The notes under the pieces were generated by a model that saw only the letters and a list, made by a program, of their open reading frames with translations, searched no databases and was not told the DNA's origin. The translations under genes were made by a program, and so were the position numbers. Shown here one piece after another: positions 34,213 through 43,390 of a stretch of 64,000 nt of DNA (its first letter is position 1; the number at the start of each line of letters is the position of its first letter). Source of the DNA: Enterobacteriaceae bacterium UBA7338 (GTDB lineage: Bacteria; Pseudomonadota; Gammaproteobacteria; Enterobacterales; Enterobacteriaceae). The stretch lies in NCBI GenBank assembly GCA_002480085.1, contig DKPJ01000012.1:315709-379708 (forward strand), given 5' to 3'.

Positions 34213-35199
34213 ATGTCGCACATAGATTTGCCGCCGGGCTTTGACTTTCAACAGGCGGGCAAGGATGTACTGACTATTGAACGTGAAGGCCTGGCCGAGC
34301 TTGACCGCTACATCAACCAGGACTTTACCGAAGCCTGCGAAAAGATGTTCTACTGCGCCGGTAAAGTGGTGGTGATGGGCATGGGCAAATCTGGCCATAT
34401 CGGGCGTAAGATGGCGGCGACCTTCGCCAGCACCGGCACGCCGGCGTTTTTCGTTCACCCTGGCGAGGCCGCCCACGGCGATCTCGGCATGGTCGCGCCG
34501 CAGGATATCGTTATCGCCCTGTCGAACTCCGGCGAATCCAACGAGATCCTCGCGCTTATTCCGGTGCTGAAACGCTTGCAGGTGCCGTTAATCTGCGTCA
34601 CCAGCCGTCCGGAAAGCAGCATGGCGCGGGCGGCGGATATCCATCTCTGCGTCAAGGTGCCCCGGGAAGCCTGTCCGCTGGGGCTGGCCCCCACCTCCAG
34701 CACCACGGCGGCGCTGGTGATGGGCGACGCGCTGGCAGTGGCGCTCCTGAAGGCGCGCGGCTTTACGGCAGAGGACTTTGCCCTCTCCCACCCCGGCGGC
34801 GCGCTCGGGCGCAAGCTGCTGCTGCGGGTAAACGATATTATGCACACCGGGGATGAGATCCCCCACGTCAGCAAAGAGGCCTCCCTGCGCGACGCGCTGC
34901 TGGAGATCACCCGCAAAAATCTGGGCATGACGGTGGTGTGCGACGACCTGATGAAAATTGAAGGCATCTTTACCGACGGCGACCTGCGCCGCGTGTTTGA
35001 TATGGGTGCCGACGTCAGAAACTTAGGTATTGCGGACGTGATGACGCCCGGCGGCATCCGCGTTCGCGCAGGCACGCTGGCGGTTGACGTCCTGAACCTG
35101 ATGCAGTCTCGCCACATTACGGCGGTCATGGTTGCCGATGGCGACCAGCTGCTGGGTGTGGTACATATGCACGATCTGCTGCGCGCAGGCGTGGTGTAA
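34213..35199 (+). CDS. kdsD: Arabinose-5-phosphate isomerase KdsD
   Basis: KdsD interconverts ribulose-5-phosphate and arabinose-5-phosphate for Kdo synthesis. The 328-residue protein has an N-terminal SIS domain (GMGKSGHIGRKMAATF, SNSGESNEI) and two C-terminal CBS domains (IMHTGDEIPHV and VMTPGGIRVRAG). The start at 34213 matches the E. coli N-terminus. It is 13 bases after yrbG. Confidence 0.97.
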   Translation: MSHIDLPPGFDFQQAGKDVLTIEREGLAELDRYINQDFTEACEKMFYCAGKVVVMGMGKSGHIGRKMAATFASTGTPAFFVHPGEAAHGDLGMVAPQDIVIALSNSGESNEILALIPVLKRLQVPLICVTSRPESSMARAADIHLCVKVPREACPLGLAPTSSTTAALVMGDALAVALLKARGFTAEDFALSHPGGALGRKLLLRVNDIMHTGDEIPHVSKEASLRDALLEITRKNLGMTVVCDDLMKIEGIFTDGDLRRVFDMGADVRNLGIADVMTPGGIRVRAGTLAVDVLNLMQSRHITAVMVADGDQLLGVVHMHDLLRAGVV

Positions 35200-35212
35200 A
35201 AAGGATACGAGA

Positions 35213-35779
35213 ATGAGTAATGCTGCTGCGTCACTGGCGACCTGCTACGGGCCGGTCAGTACGCAAGTGATGGCTAAGGCGGAGAAGATCCGCCTGCTGA
35301 TCCTGGACGTTGATGGCGTAATGTCTGACGGCCTGATTTTTATGGGTAATAATGGTGAAGAGCTGAAAGCGTTCAACGTGCGCGACGGCTATGGCATCCG
35401 CTGCGCGTTGACCTCGGGTATCGAGGTGGCGATTATTACCGGCCGCAAGGCTAAACTGCTGGAAGACCGCTGCGCTACGCTGGGAATCACGCATCTCTAC
35501 CAGGGGCAGTCGGACAAGCTGATCGGCTACCGGGAGCTGCTCGCCACCCTCGCCGTCAGCGCCGATGAGGTCGCCTACGTGGGCGATGACCTGATCGACT
35601 GGCCGGTGATGGCTGAGGTGGGCTTAAGCGTGGCCGTTGCCGATGCGCACCCGCTGCTGCTGCCGCGCGCGGACTACGTGACAAGGATTCAGGGCGGACG
35701 CGGCGCGGTACGTGAAGTCTGCGATCTGCTGCTGCTGGCGCAGGGCAAACTGGAAGAGGCCAAAGGGCAATCGATATGA
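35213..35779 (+). CDS. kdsC: Kdo-8-phosphate phosphatase KdsC
   Basis: This 188-residue HAD-superfamily phosphatase releases Kdo from Kdo-8-phosphate. The nucleophile motif DVDGVMSDG, the TGRKA motif and the GDDLIDWPVM motif are intact. The ATG at 35213 matches the family length. Its TGA overlaps the lptC ATG. Confidence 0.97.
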   Translation: MSNAAASLATCYGPVSTQVMAKAEKIRLLILDVDGVMSDGLIFMGNNGEELKAFNVRDGYGIRCALTSGIEVAIITGRKAKLLEDRCATLGITHLYQGQSDKLIGYRELLATLAVSADEVAYVGDDLIDWPVMAEVGLSVAVADAHPLLLPRADYVTRIQGGRGAVREVCDLLLLAQGKLEEAKGQSI

Positions 35780-36351
35780 GTAAAACCAGACGTTGGGTTA
35801 TCATTCTGCTGTCGCTGGCGGTGCTGGTATTGATTGGCGTCAATTTGACCGATCGGGACGATGACAGCCAGGTCGCGATCAACAATAGCGATCCGACCTA
35901 CCGCAGCGAGCATACCGATACCGTGGTCTATAGCCCGGAAGGGGCGCTGAACTATCGCCTGATCGCGCAGCACGTTGAGTACTTCTCTGACCAGGCTGTT
36001 TCATGGTTTACGCAGCCGGTATTAACCACTTTTGACGAAAATAAAGTGCCGACCTGGTCGATTAGGTCAGATAAAGCCAAACTGACTGATGACCGTATGC
36101 TGTATCTTTATGGAAACGTTGAGGTCAATGCCCTGACAGCAGAGTCCCAACTGCGGAAAATTACGACGGATAACGCTCAGATTAACCTGATTACTCAGGA
36201 TGTTACCTCGAACGATCTGGTCACGTTATACGGTACAACATTTAATTCCAGCGGCCTGAAAATGCGCGGCAACTTACGCAGCAAAAACGCCGAGCTGATT
36301 GAAAAGGTTAGAACCTCCTATGAAATTCAAAATAAACAAACTCAGCCTTAA
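35776..36351 (+). CDS. lptC: LptC, LPS export inner-membrane protein
   Basis: The 191-residue bitopic protein receives LPS from LptB2FG and passes it to LptA. One transmembrane helix (about 7-24) is followed by a periplasmic beta-jellyroll with YFSDQAVSWFTQPVLTTFD. The ATG overlaps the kdsC stop, and its end overlaps lptA by 32 bases. Confidence 0.97.
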   Translation: MSKTRRWVIILLSLAVLVLIGVNLTDRDDDSQVAINNSDPTYRSEHTDTVVYSPEGALNYRLIAQHVEYFSDQAVSWFTQPVLTTFDENKVPTWSIRSDKAKLTDDRMLYLYGNVEVNALTAESQLRKITTDNAQINLITQDVTSNDLVTLYGTTFNSSGLKMRGNLRSKNAELIEKVRTSYEIQNKQTQP

Positions 36352-36868
36352 TCTTGCGCTTGCCAGCGTACTTCTGGCCGCCTCTGTCCCGGCGCTGGCG
36401 GTGACCGGCGATACCGATCAGCCGATCCATATTGAATCTGACCAGCAGTCGCTGGACATGCAGGGCAACGTGGTGACCTTCACCGGCAACGTGGTGGTCA
36501 CCCAGGGTACGATCAAGATCAACGCCGATAAGGTAGTTGTTACCCGTCCGGGCGGCGAGCAGGGCAAAGAGATCATTGACGGCTACGGCAACCCGGCCAC
36601 TTTCTACCAGATGCAGGATAACGGCAAGCCGGTGCAGGGTCATGCTGGCCAGCTCCATTACGAGCTGCAGAATGACTTCGTGGTGCTGACCGGCAACGCC
36701 TTCCTTGAGCAGCAGGACAGCAATATCACCGGCGACAAAATTACCTATCTGGTCAAAGAGCAAAAAATGCAGGCGTTTAGCGAAAAAGGCAAGCGCGTGA
36801 CCACCGTCCTGGTTCCATCCCAGCTGCAGGACAAAGGCAATAAACCGGCACCGAAGAAGAGTAACTAA
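36320..36868 (+). CDS. lptA: LptA, periplasmic LPS bridge protein
   Basis: The 182-residue protein forms the beta-jellyroll bridge for LPS across the periplasm. The signal peptide ends at PALA, and the OstA-type core IHIESDQQSLDMQGNVVTF follows. The start at 36320 matches the E. coli N-terminus. It overlaps the lptC end. Confidence 0.97.
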   Translation: MKFKINKLSLNLALASVLLAASVPALAVTGDTDQPIHIESDQQSLDMQGNVVTFTGNVVVTQGTIKINADKVVVTRPGGEQGKEIIDGYGNPATFYQMQDNGKPVQGHAGQLHYELQNDFVVLTGNAFLEQQDSNITGDKITYLVKEQKMQAFSEKGKRVTTVLVPSQLQDKGNKPAPKKSN

Positions 36869-36874
36869 TTCGTT

Positions 36875-37600
36875 ATGGCAACGTTAACTGCAAAAAATCT
36901 TGCTAAAGCCTATAAAGGCCGCCGCGTGGTCGAGGATGTCAGCCTGACCGTTAACTCCGGCGAAATTGTGGGCCTGCTTGGCCCTAACGGGGCGGGTAAA
37001 ACCACCACCTTCTACATGGTCGTAGGCATTGTCTCCCGCGACGCGGGCAATATCATTATCGATGACGAAGATATCAGCCTGCTGCCGCTGCACGCCCGCG
37101 CGCGCCGTGGTATCGGCTACCTGCCGCAGGAGGCCTCGATTTTCCGCCGCCTGAGCGTCTATGATAACTTAATGGCCGTGCTGCAGATCCGTGACGACCT
37201 CTCCTCCCAGCAGCGCGAAGACCGCGCCAACGAGCTGATGGAGGAGTTTCACATTGAGCACCTGCGCGACAGCCTCGGCCAGGCTCTCTCCGGCGGTGAG
37301 CGCCGTCGCGTGGAGATCGCCCGTGCGCTGGCGGCGAACCCTAAGTTTATCCTGCTGGATGAACCCTTTGCCGGCGTTGACCCCATCTCTGTTATCGACA
37401 TTAAGCGCATCATTGAGCACCTGCGCGACAGCGGCCTGGGCGTGCTGATCACCGATCACAACGTGCGTGAGACGCTGGCCGTGTGCGAGCGCGCCTATAT
37501 CGTCAGCCAGGGGCATCTGATTGCCCACGGTACGCCGCAGCAAATCCTTGAAGACGAACAGGTTAAACGCGTATATCTTGGGGAAGACTTCAGACTCTGA
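36875..37600 (+). CDS. lptB: LptB, LPS export ABC ATPase
   Basis: The 241-residue ATPase powers LPS extraction with LptFG. Motifs are Walker A GPNGAGKTTT, Q-loop YLPQEASIF, signature LSGGERRR, Walker B FILLDEPFAGVD and the switch His in ITDHN. Confidence 0.98.
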   Translation: MATLTAKNLAKAYKGRRVVEDVSLTVNSGEIVGLLGPNGAGKTTTFYMVVGIVSRDAGNIIIDDEDISLLPLHARARRGIGYLPQEASIFRRLSVYDNLMAVLQIRDDLSSQQREDRANELMEEFHIEHLRDSLGQALSGGERRRVEIARALAANPKFILLDEPFAGVDPISVIDIKRIIEHLRDSGLGVLITDHNVRETLAVCERAYIVSQGHLIAHGTPQQILEDEQVKRVYLGEDFRL

Positions 37601-37647
37601 TAGGGTTAGTAACTGTAATGTTTTAGCGGGAGAGAAGTGTTCTGAAC

Positions 37648-39081
37648 ATGAAGCAAGGTTTGCAACTGCGGCTCAGCCAACAGCTCGCCATGACGCCCCA
37701 ACTGCAGCAGGCTATTCGTCTGCTGCAGCTCTCTACGCTGGAACTTCAGCAAGAACTTCAGCAGGCGTTGGATAGCAACCCGCTGCTGGAGCAGACCGAT
37801 ATTCACGACGAGATAGACGCGCAGCAGACCCAGGACACCGAAGCGTTAGACACCGCCGACGCCCTTGAGCAGAAAGATATGCCCGAGGAGCTGCCGCTGG
37901 ACGCCAGCTGGGATGAGATCTACACCGCCGGTACGCCGTCGGGCAACGGCGTGGACTATCAGGACGACGAGCTTCCCGTCTACCAGGGCGAAACCACCCA
38001 GTCGCTGCAGGACTATCTGATGTGGCAGGTGGAGCTGACCCCCTTCTCCGATACCGATCGCGCTATCGCCACCTCCATTGTTGACGCTGTGGATGAGACC
38101 GGTTATCTGACCGTCTCTCTGGAGGATATCCTTGACAGCATGGGCGACGGCAACGTCGGGCTGGACGAGGTCGAGGCGGTGCTGAAACGCGTCCAGCGTT
38201 TCGATCCGGTGGGCGTGGCGGCACGGGATCTGCGCGACTGCCTGCTGATCCAGCTCTCCCAGTTCGCCAGCGATACGCCGTGGCGGGCTGAAGCGAAGCT
38301 GATCATCAGCGATCACCTCGATCTGCTCGCGAATCATGACTTCCGCAGCCTGATGCGCGTCACCCGTCTGAAGGAAGAGGTGCTGAAAGAGGCGGTTAAC
38401 CTGATCCAGTCCCTGGATCCGCGTCCGGGCCAGTCGATCCAGACCGGCGAGCCGGAGTATGTGATCCCCGACGTGCTGGTGCGTAAGCATAACGGCCGCT
38501 GGACGGTGGAGCTGAATGCCGACAGCATTCCGCGCCTGCAGATCAACCAGCACTATGCCGGCATGTGCAGCGGCACGCGCAACGATGCCGACAGCCAGTA
38601 TATCCGCAGCAATCTTCAGGAGGCCAAGTGGCTGATTAAGAGCCTGGAGAGCCGCAACGATACCCTGCTGCGGGTCAGCCGCTGCATCGTTGAACAGCAG
38701 CAGGCCTTTTTCGATAAGGGCGAAGAGTTTATGAAACCGATGGTGCTGGCGGACATCGCCCAGGCCGTCGAGATGCACGAATCCACTATTTCACGTGTCA
38801 CAACCCAGAAGTACCTGCACAGCCCGAGGGGCATTTTTGAGCTTAAATACTTTTTCTCCAGCCATGTGAACACCGAAGGCGGCGGCGAAGCCTCTTCAAC
38901 GGCGATCCGGGCGCTGGTGAAAAAGCTGATAGCCGCAGAAAACCCTGCGAAACCACTGAGCGACAGTAAGCTGACCACCCTGCTGTCCGACCAGGGTATC
39001 ATGGTGGCTCGCCGCACCGTTGCGAAGTATCGAGAGTCTTTATCCATCCCGCCGTCTAACCAGCGCAAGCAGCTGGTCTGA
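37648..39081 (+). CDS. rpoN: RNA polymerase sigma-54 factor RpoN
   Basis: Sigma-54 directs nitrogen, phage-shock and other genes with activator-dependent open complexes. The 477-residue protein has the Gln/Leu-rich region I (LAMTPQLQQAIRLLQLS), an acidic region II, and the RpoN box ARRTVAKYRE near the C-terminus. The HTH region near residue 370 (MHESTISRVT) is intact. It follows lptB. Confidence 0.98.
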   Translation: MKQGLQLRLSQQLAMTPQLQQAIRLLQLSTLELQQELQQALDSNPLLEQTDIHDEIDAQQTQDTEALDTADALEQKDMPEELPLDASWDEIYTAGTPSGNGVDYQDDELPVYQGETTQSLQDYLMWQVELTPFSDTDRAIATSIVDAVDETGYLTVSLEDILDSMGDGNVGLDEVEAVLKRVQRFDPVGVAARDLRDCLLIQLSQFASDTPWRAEAKLIISDHLDLLANHDFRSLMRVTRLKEEVLKEAVNLIQSLDPRPGQSIQTGEPEYVIPDVLVRKHNGRWTVELNADSIPRLQINQHYAGMCSGTRNDADSQYIRSNLQEAKWLIKSLESRNDTLLRVSRCIVEQQQAFFDKGEEFMKPMVLADIAQAVEMHESTISRVTTQKYLHSPRGIFELKYFFSSHVNTEGGGEASSTAIRALVKKLIAAENPAKPLSDSKLTTLLSDQGIMVARRTVAKYRESLSIPPSNQRKQLV

Positions 39082-39103
39082 CCCAACCGATAAGGAAGAC
39101 ACT

Positions 39104-39391
39104 ATGCAGCTCAACATTACAGGGCACAATGTCGAAATTACTGAAGCACTGCGCGATTTTGTCAGTACAAAATTTGCTAAGCTGGAGCAGTACTTCGAGC
39201 GGATCAATCAGGTCTACATTGTGTTAAAAGTGGAGAAAGTGACGCACGTCGCGGACGCCACACTGCACGTAAACGGTGGCGAACTCCACGCCAGTGCGGA
39301 AGGGCAAGACATGTATGCGGCCATTGACGGTTTAATTGATAAACTGGCGCGACAGTTAACCAAACATAAAGATAAACTGAAACAATACTAA
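39104..39391 (+). CDS. hpf: Ribosome hibernation promoting factor HPF
   Basis: This 95-residue protein converts 90S ribosome dimers to inactive 100S particles in stationary phase. It is the short HPF type, starting MQLNITGHNVEITEALRDFV. It is 22 bases after rpoN. Confidence 0.97.
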   Translation: MQLNITGHNVEITEALRDFVSTKFAKLEQYFERINQVYIVLKVEKVTHVADATLHVNGGELHASAEGQDMYAAIDGLIDKLARQLTKHKDKLKQY

Positions 39392-39417
39392 TTGTCCGGG
39401 CGTTCGACGGCATTTAG

Positions 39418-39445
39418 CAACCTGCTGTGGCAACGCAGCAGGTTG
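39418..39445 (+). promoter_or_regulatory. Hairpin in the hpf-ptsN gap
   Basis: CAACCTGCTG and CAGCAGGTTG are exact inverse arms around an eight-base loop, between hpf and ptsN. No T-run follows, so it is more likely an mRNA-processing or stability element than a terminator. Confidence 0.5.
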
Positions 39446-39473
39446 TCTGCGCGAAAAACGCTTAGGTGAATTT

Positions 39474-39965
39474 ATGATGAACAACGATTCCGCTCTACAA
39501 CTGAGCAATGTCCTTAACCAGGAATGTACCCGTAGCGGCGTGCACTGCCAGAGCAAAAAGCGTGCGCTGGAGATTATCAGCGAGCTGGCTGCAAAGCAGC
39601 TCAGCCTGCCACCGCAGGTGGTTTTTGAAGCCATCCTCACCCGTGAGAAAATGGGCAGTACCGGTATCGGCAACGGTATCGCTATCCCCCACGGCAAGGT
39701 AGAAGAGGATACCCTGCGCGCCGTTGGCGTCTTTGTGCAGCTGGAGACGCCTATCGCCTTTGATGCTATCGATAACCAGCCGGTCGATCTGCTCTTCGCC
39801 CTGCTGGTGCCTGCCGATCAGACAAAGACTCATCTGCACACGCTCTCCCTTGTTGCCCGTCGCCTGGCGGACAAAACCATCTGCCGACGCCTGCGCGCCG
39901 CGCAGAGCGATGAGGAGCTGTACCAGATCATCACGGATACCGAAGGCAGCCACGATGATGCGTAA
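39474..39965 (+). CDS. ptsN: Nitrogen PTS enzyme IIA (EIIA-Ntr)
   Basis: The 163-residue PTS-IIA protein takes phosphate from NPr and regulates potassium uptake and sigma-54-linked metabolism rather than sugar transport. The phosphorylated His is in IAIPHGK near residue 73. The dimer and lid segments match E. coli PtsN. Confidence 0.97.
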   Translation: MMNNDSALQLSNVLNQECTRSGVHCQSKKRALEIISELAAKQLSLPPQVVFEAILTREKMGSTGIGNGIAIPHGKVEEDTLRAVGVFVQLETPIAFDAIDNQPVDLLFALLVPADQTKTHLHTLSLVARRLADKTICRRLRAAQSDEELYQIITDTEGSHDDA

Positions 39966-40010
39966 CCGGGAAAACGCTTTTACATTTGCTCTCCTGAGGA
40001 GAAACGGTAC

Positions 40011-40865
40011 ATGGTACTGATGATCGTCAGCGGTCGCTCGGGTTCGGGAAAATCAGTTGCCCTGCGAGCGCTGGAAGACATGGGCTTCTACTGCGTGGAT
40101 AACCTGCCGGTGGTGCTGCTGCCCGAACTGGCAAAATCGCTGGCCGACCGCCAGATCTCCGCGGCCGTCAGCATTGACGTGCGCAACATGCCGGAGTCGC
40201 CAGAGATCTTTGAGCAGGCGATGAACAACCTGCCGACGGCCTTTTCGCCGCAGCTGCTGTTCCTTGATGCCGATCGCAACACGCTGATCCGTCGCTACAG
40301 CGACACCCGACGCCTGCACCCCCTCTCCAGCAAGAACCTGTCGCTGGAGAGCGCCATTGACGAAGAGAGCGACCTGCTGGAGCCGCTGCGCTCGCGGGCG
40401 GATCTGATCGTTGATACCTCAGAGATGTCGGTGCACGAGCTGGCGGAGATGCTGCGTACCCGCCTGCTGGGCAAGCGCGAACGCGAGCTGACCATGGTGT
40501 TTGAGTCGTTCGGCTTCAAGCATGGCATCCCCATCGATGCCGACTACGTCTTTGACGTCCGCTTCTTGCCGAACCCGCACTGGGATCCCAAGCTGCGCCC
40601 GATGACCGGTCTCGACAAGCCGGTGGCGGCGTTCCTTGACCGACACACCGAAGTGCACAACTTTATCTATCAGACCCGCAGCTATCTGGAACTGTGGCTG
40701 CCGATGCTGGAGACCAACAACCGCAGCTATCTCACCGTTGCCATTGGCTGTACCGGGGGCAAGCACCGTTCGGTCTATATTGCCGAGCAGCTGGCGGACT
40801 ACTTCCGTTCGCGGGGTAAAAACGTGCAGTCCCGTCACCGCACCCTGGAAAAACGTAAAACATGA
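40011..40865 (+). CDS. rapZ: RapZ, RNase adapter controlling GlmZ
   Basis: RapZ binds glucosamine-6-phosphate and directs RNase E to the sRNA GlmZ, tuning glmS. The 284-residue protein has the N-terminal P-loop GRSGSGKS and the C-terminal RNA-binding region ending SRHRTLEKRK. The segment GCTGGKHRS is conserved. It overlaps npr by 4 bases. Confidence 0.97.
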   Translation: MVLMIVSGRSGSGKSVALRALEDMGFYCVDNLPVVLLPELAKSLADRQISAAVSIDVRNMPESPEIFEQAMNNLPTAFSPQLLFLDADRNTLIRRYSDTRRLHPLSSKNLSLESAIDEESDLLEPLRSRADLIVDTSEMSVHELAEMLRTRLLGKRERELTMVFESFGFKHGIPIDADYVFDVRFLPNPHWDPKLRPMTGLDKPVAAFLDRHTEVHNFIYQTRSYLELWLPMLETNNRSYLTVAIGCTGGKHRSVYIAEQLADYFRSRGKNVQSRHRTLEKRKT

Positions 40866-41134
40866 CCGTCAAACAGACCGTTGAGATCACCAACACGCTG
40901 GGCATGCACGCTCGCCCGGCGATGAAGCTGTTTGAGCTGGTTCAGGGGTTTGATGCGGAAGTGCTGCTGCGCAATGATGAAGGCACCGAGGCGGAAGCCA
41001 GCAGCGTGATTGCGCTGCTGATGCTCGACTCCGCTAAAGGCCGCCAGATAGAGATTGAGGCCAGCGGCCCGCAGGAGCAGGAGGCGCTCGCCGCCGTCAT
41101 CGCCCTGTTCAACGCCGGTTTTGATGAAGACTGA
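40862..41134 (+). CDS. npr: Nitrogen PTS phosphocarrier NPr
   Basis: This 90-residue HPr-like carrier moves phosphate from PtsP to PtsN. The active His is in LGMHARPAM. The start overlaps the rapZ stop. A REP element follows. Confidence 0.97.
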   Translation: MTVKQTVEITNTLGMHARPAMKLFELVQGFDAEVLLRNDEGTEAEASSVIALLMLDSAKGRQIEIEASGPQEQEALAAVIALFNAGFDED

Positions 41135-41145
41135 TCGCCAGCCGC

Positions 41146-41177
41146 GCCGGGTGGCGGCTACGCCTTTCCCGGCCTGT
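41146..41177. repeat. REP element
   Basis: GCCGGGTGGCGGCTACGCC...CCGGCC is a REP-like imperfect palindrome directly after npr, related to the cluster at 1-120. Confidence 0.65.
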
Positions 41178-41248
41178 AACATCTGCTAATTACTCTTTTC
41201 GTGCGCTTAATCCCTGCCAATCTTTCCTTAAGATAACCTTAAGCTAGC

Positions 41249-41282
41249 CGTTTATTTTTCATTTAAGTTGCCTGGCCATACT
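41249..41282 (+). promoter_or_regulatory. PhoP-box-like promoter of yrbL
   Basis: CGTTTA (41249-41254) and CATTTA (41260-41265) are direct half-sites with the five-base spacing of a PhoP box. CATACT, a fair -10, starts 11 bases later at 41277. This is the layout of class PhoP promoters where the box replaces the -35. E. coli yrbL is PhoP-regulated, which supports the call. Confidence 0.6.
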
Positions 41283-41324
41283 TGGATTGTTTTCAGAACA
41301 ATTTCCAAAAAAGCAGGACAACCT

Positions 41325-41921
41325 ATGATTCGCTTATCCCATCTCACCCCGTTGGGCACCGGTCGGCACCGTCAATGCTATGCGCATCCGGACAATGCCC
41401 AGCGCTGCATCAAGATTATCTACAACTACGAGAGCGGCGGCGATAAAGAGATCAAGCGCGAGCTGAGCTACTACGCCCATCTGTCACGCCGTTTAACAGA
41501 CTGGAGCGGGCTGCCGCGCTACTACGGCACGGTGGAGACCGATCTGGGGACGGGATACGTTTACGACATCATTACCGATTTTGACGGCTCTCCGTCAAAA
41601 ACGCTGACGGAGTATGCTGCCCAGTGCCGTAAAGCGGGCAACAGCGGCGCGCTCTACCCCTTGCTCAGAACGCTGAAAAGCTATCTGCGTAAGAACCGCA
41701 TCGTCACCATGAACCTGAAGCCGCAGAACGTGCTGTGTCGCCGCATCAGCCCGGATGAGGTGGTGCCGGTGGTGTGCGACAACATTGGCGAAGGGACGCT
41801 GATCCCGCTGGCCACTTGGTCAGGCTGGGCCTGCGCCCGTAAGCAGGCCCGCCTATGGCAGCGCTTTATTGCTCAGCCCGCGCTCGCCAGCGGGCTTAGT
41901 GCAGCGAATGCCGGGTCATAA
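41325..41921 (+). CDS. yrbL: PhoP-regulated kinase-like protein YrbL
   Basis: The 198-residue protein has a kinase-like fold with TGRHRQCYAHP (glycine-loop region) and VTMNLKPQNVL (a catalytic-loop-like segment) followed by VCDNIGE. Function is not known. It is shorter than E. coli YrbL (210) at the C-terminus, and its 3' end overlaps convergent mtgA by 26 bases. Confidence 0.93.
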   Translation: MIRLSHLTPLGTGRHRQCYAHPDNAQRCIKIIYNYESGGDKEIKRELSYYAHLSRRLTDWSGLPRYYGTVETDLGTGYVYDIITDFDGSPSKTLTEYAAQCRKAGNSGALYPLLRTLKSYLRKNRIVTMNLKPQNVLCRRISPDEVVPVVCDNIGEGTLIPLATWSGWACARKQARLWQRFIAQPALASGLSAANAGS

Positions 41922-42624
41922 ACCCCTCTCCGCCCAGCTGGCGCATCTGGCGCATAATCCACGCCTGGCGGCTGCGCACGTAGCCCGAAGGTGCGCTGGC
42001 CTTAAAGCGGATAGGATTGGGCAGCACGGCCGCCAGCAGCGCGGCCTCTGACATCGTCAGGCGGCTGGCGGGCTTATTGAAATAGCGCTGTGCCGCCGCC
42101 TCGACGCCAAATACCCCCTCGCCAAATTCAGCCACGTTGAGATACACCGTCAGGATCCGCCGCTTGCTCCACACCGTCTCCATACCCAGCGTCAGCCCGG
42201 CCTCCAGCCCCTTACGCAGCCAGCTACGCCCGTCCCAGAGGAAGAGGTTTTTCGCCGTCTGCTGAGAGAGCGTGGACGCGCCGCGGATCCGGCTGCCGTT
42301 ACGCTCGTTATGGGAGACCGCTTTCTGGATGGCATCAACGTCAAAGCCCCAGTGCGCGGGGAAGGTCTGATCCTCAGCGGCAATCACTGCCAGCCCCATC
42401 CATGGAGAGATGTCGTCCATGCCCACCCAGTCCGAGTGGGCCACATAGCTGAAGTCGCCCCCCAGCCAGGCCGATATCTGACGCTCCGCCATCACCGCCG
42501 AGAAGGGAACCGGCATAAAGCTGAACAGCAGAATACCGCCGCCCCAGAGCAGTGCCAGCCCCAGCAGGGTACGCAGCAGCAGGCGCTTTATCTTCGTCTT
42601 CAACGCGTTACTGCGTAACGCCAT
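41896..42624 (-). CDS. mtgA: Monofunctional biosynthetic peptidoglycan transglycosylase
   Basis: This 242-residue membrane-anchored GT51 enzyme polymerises lipid II. An N-terminal membrane helix (about 15-35) precedes the GT51 motifs EDQTFPAHWGFD (catalytic Glu), GASTLSQQTAKN and RKGLEAGLTLGME. Its ATG overlaps the elbB stop. Confidence 0.97.
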   Translation of the reverse strand: MALRSNALKTKIKRLLLRTLLGLALLWGGGILLFSFMPVPFSAVMAERQISAWLGGDFSYVAHSDWVGMDDISPWMGLAVIAAEDQTFPAHWGFDVDAIQKAVSHNERNGSRIRGASTLSQQTAKNLFLWDGRSWLRKGLEAGLTLGMETVWSKRRILTVYLNVAEFGEGVFGVEAAAQRYFNKPASRLTMSEAALLAAVLPNPIRFKASAPSGYVRSRQAWIMRQMRQLGGEGFMTRHSLH

Positions 42625-43274
42625 TACGCCAGCACCAGCACGCGCGTGACCAGCTTCTCTATGCCGCTGGCGGCCTCGGCGATATTCTGCGCCACCATAT
42701 AGGCGGGGGTGGTCACCACCCTGTTCTCTTCATCCACCACGATGTCGTCTACCGGGCAGGTCACATGCTCCGCGCCCATCTCCTCCAGCAGGTCAGCGGT
42801 ATCGATGTCTGTACCGATGGTCAGGCGCAGCGGGAAATCAAAAATTTTCGGCAGCATCGCCGGGGCGATACAGATGAACCCCAGCGGTTTACCAGCGGCG
42901 TGCATCGCCAGCGCCAGCTGCTTTAGTCCGCTATCCACGCTGCACTCTGCGCCCTGACTGGCAAAATTGCTGAGGTTTTTAGCTGCGCCAAAGCCGCCGG
43001 GAACGATGAGCGCATCCAGCGCGTCGGCAGAGGCCTGGCTGAGCGGTTGGATCGCGCCGCGGGCAATACGCGCCGCTTCGATGAGAACGTTACGGTTCTC
43101 CGCCATCGCATCGCCGGTCAAATGGTTGATCACGTCGGCCTGGGGCTTATCCGGTGCAAAACAGACCGCCTCCGCGCCGCTACGGGCGATGGCTAACAGG
43201 GTAATCACGGCCTCATGGATTTCAGCCCCGTCGTTAACGCCGCAGCCGCTCAGTACCACTCCCACTTTTTTCAT
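42624..43274 (-). CDS. elbB: DJ-1/PfpI-superfamily glyoxalase-like protein ElbB
   Basis: The 216-residue protein belongs to the DJ-1/PfpI superfamily and has been described as a glyoxalase. The nucleophile-elbow Cys is in MC-type segment GFICIAPAM; GGFGAAKNLSNFA and PVDDIVVDE are conserved. The start at 43274 gives MKKVGVVLSGCGV as in E. coli. ArcZ lies in the gap between it and arcB. Confidence 0.94.
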   Translation of the reverse strand: MKKVGVVLSGCGVNDGAEIHEAVITLLAIARSGAEAVCFAPDKPQADVINHLTGDAMAENRNVLIEAARIARGAIQPLSQASADALDALIVPGGFGAAKNLSNFASQGAECSVDSGLKQLALAMHAAGKPLGFICIAPAMLPKIFDFPLRLTIGTDIDTADLLEEMGAEHVTCPVDDIVVDEENRVVTTPAYMVAQNIAEAASGIEKLVTRVLVLA

Positions 43275-43390
43275 TTTGATGATCCTTTGTTGCAAGGTGC
43301 TGACGATTATTAAAAATTCTGATAAGGGCGCTATGCCTCACACATTTCATCGATTCATATAACAAATAATTTGAGATTTGCTATCTTATC

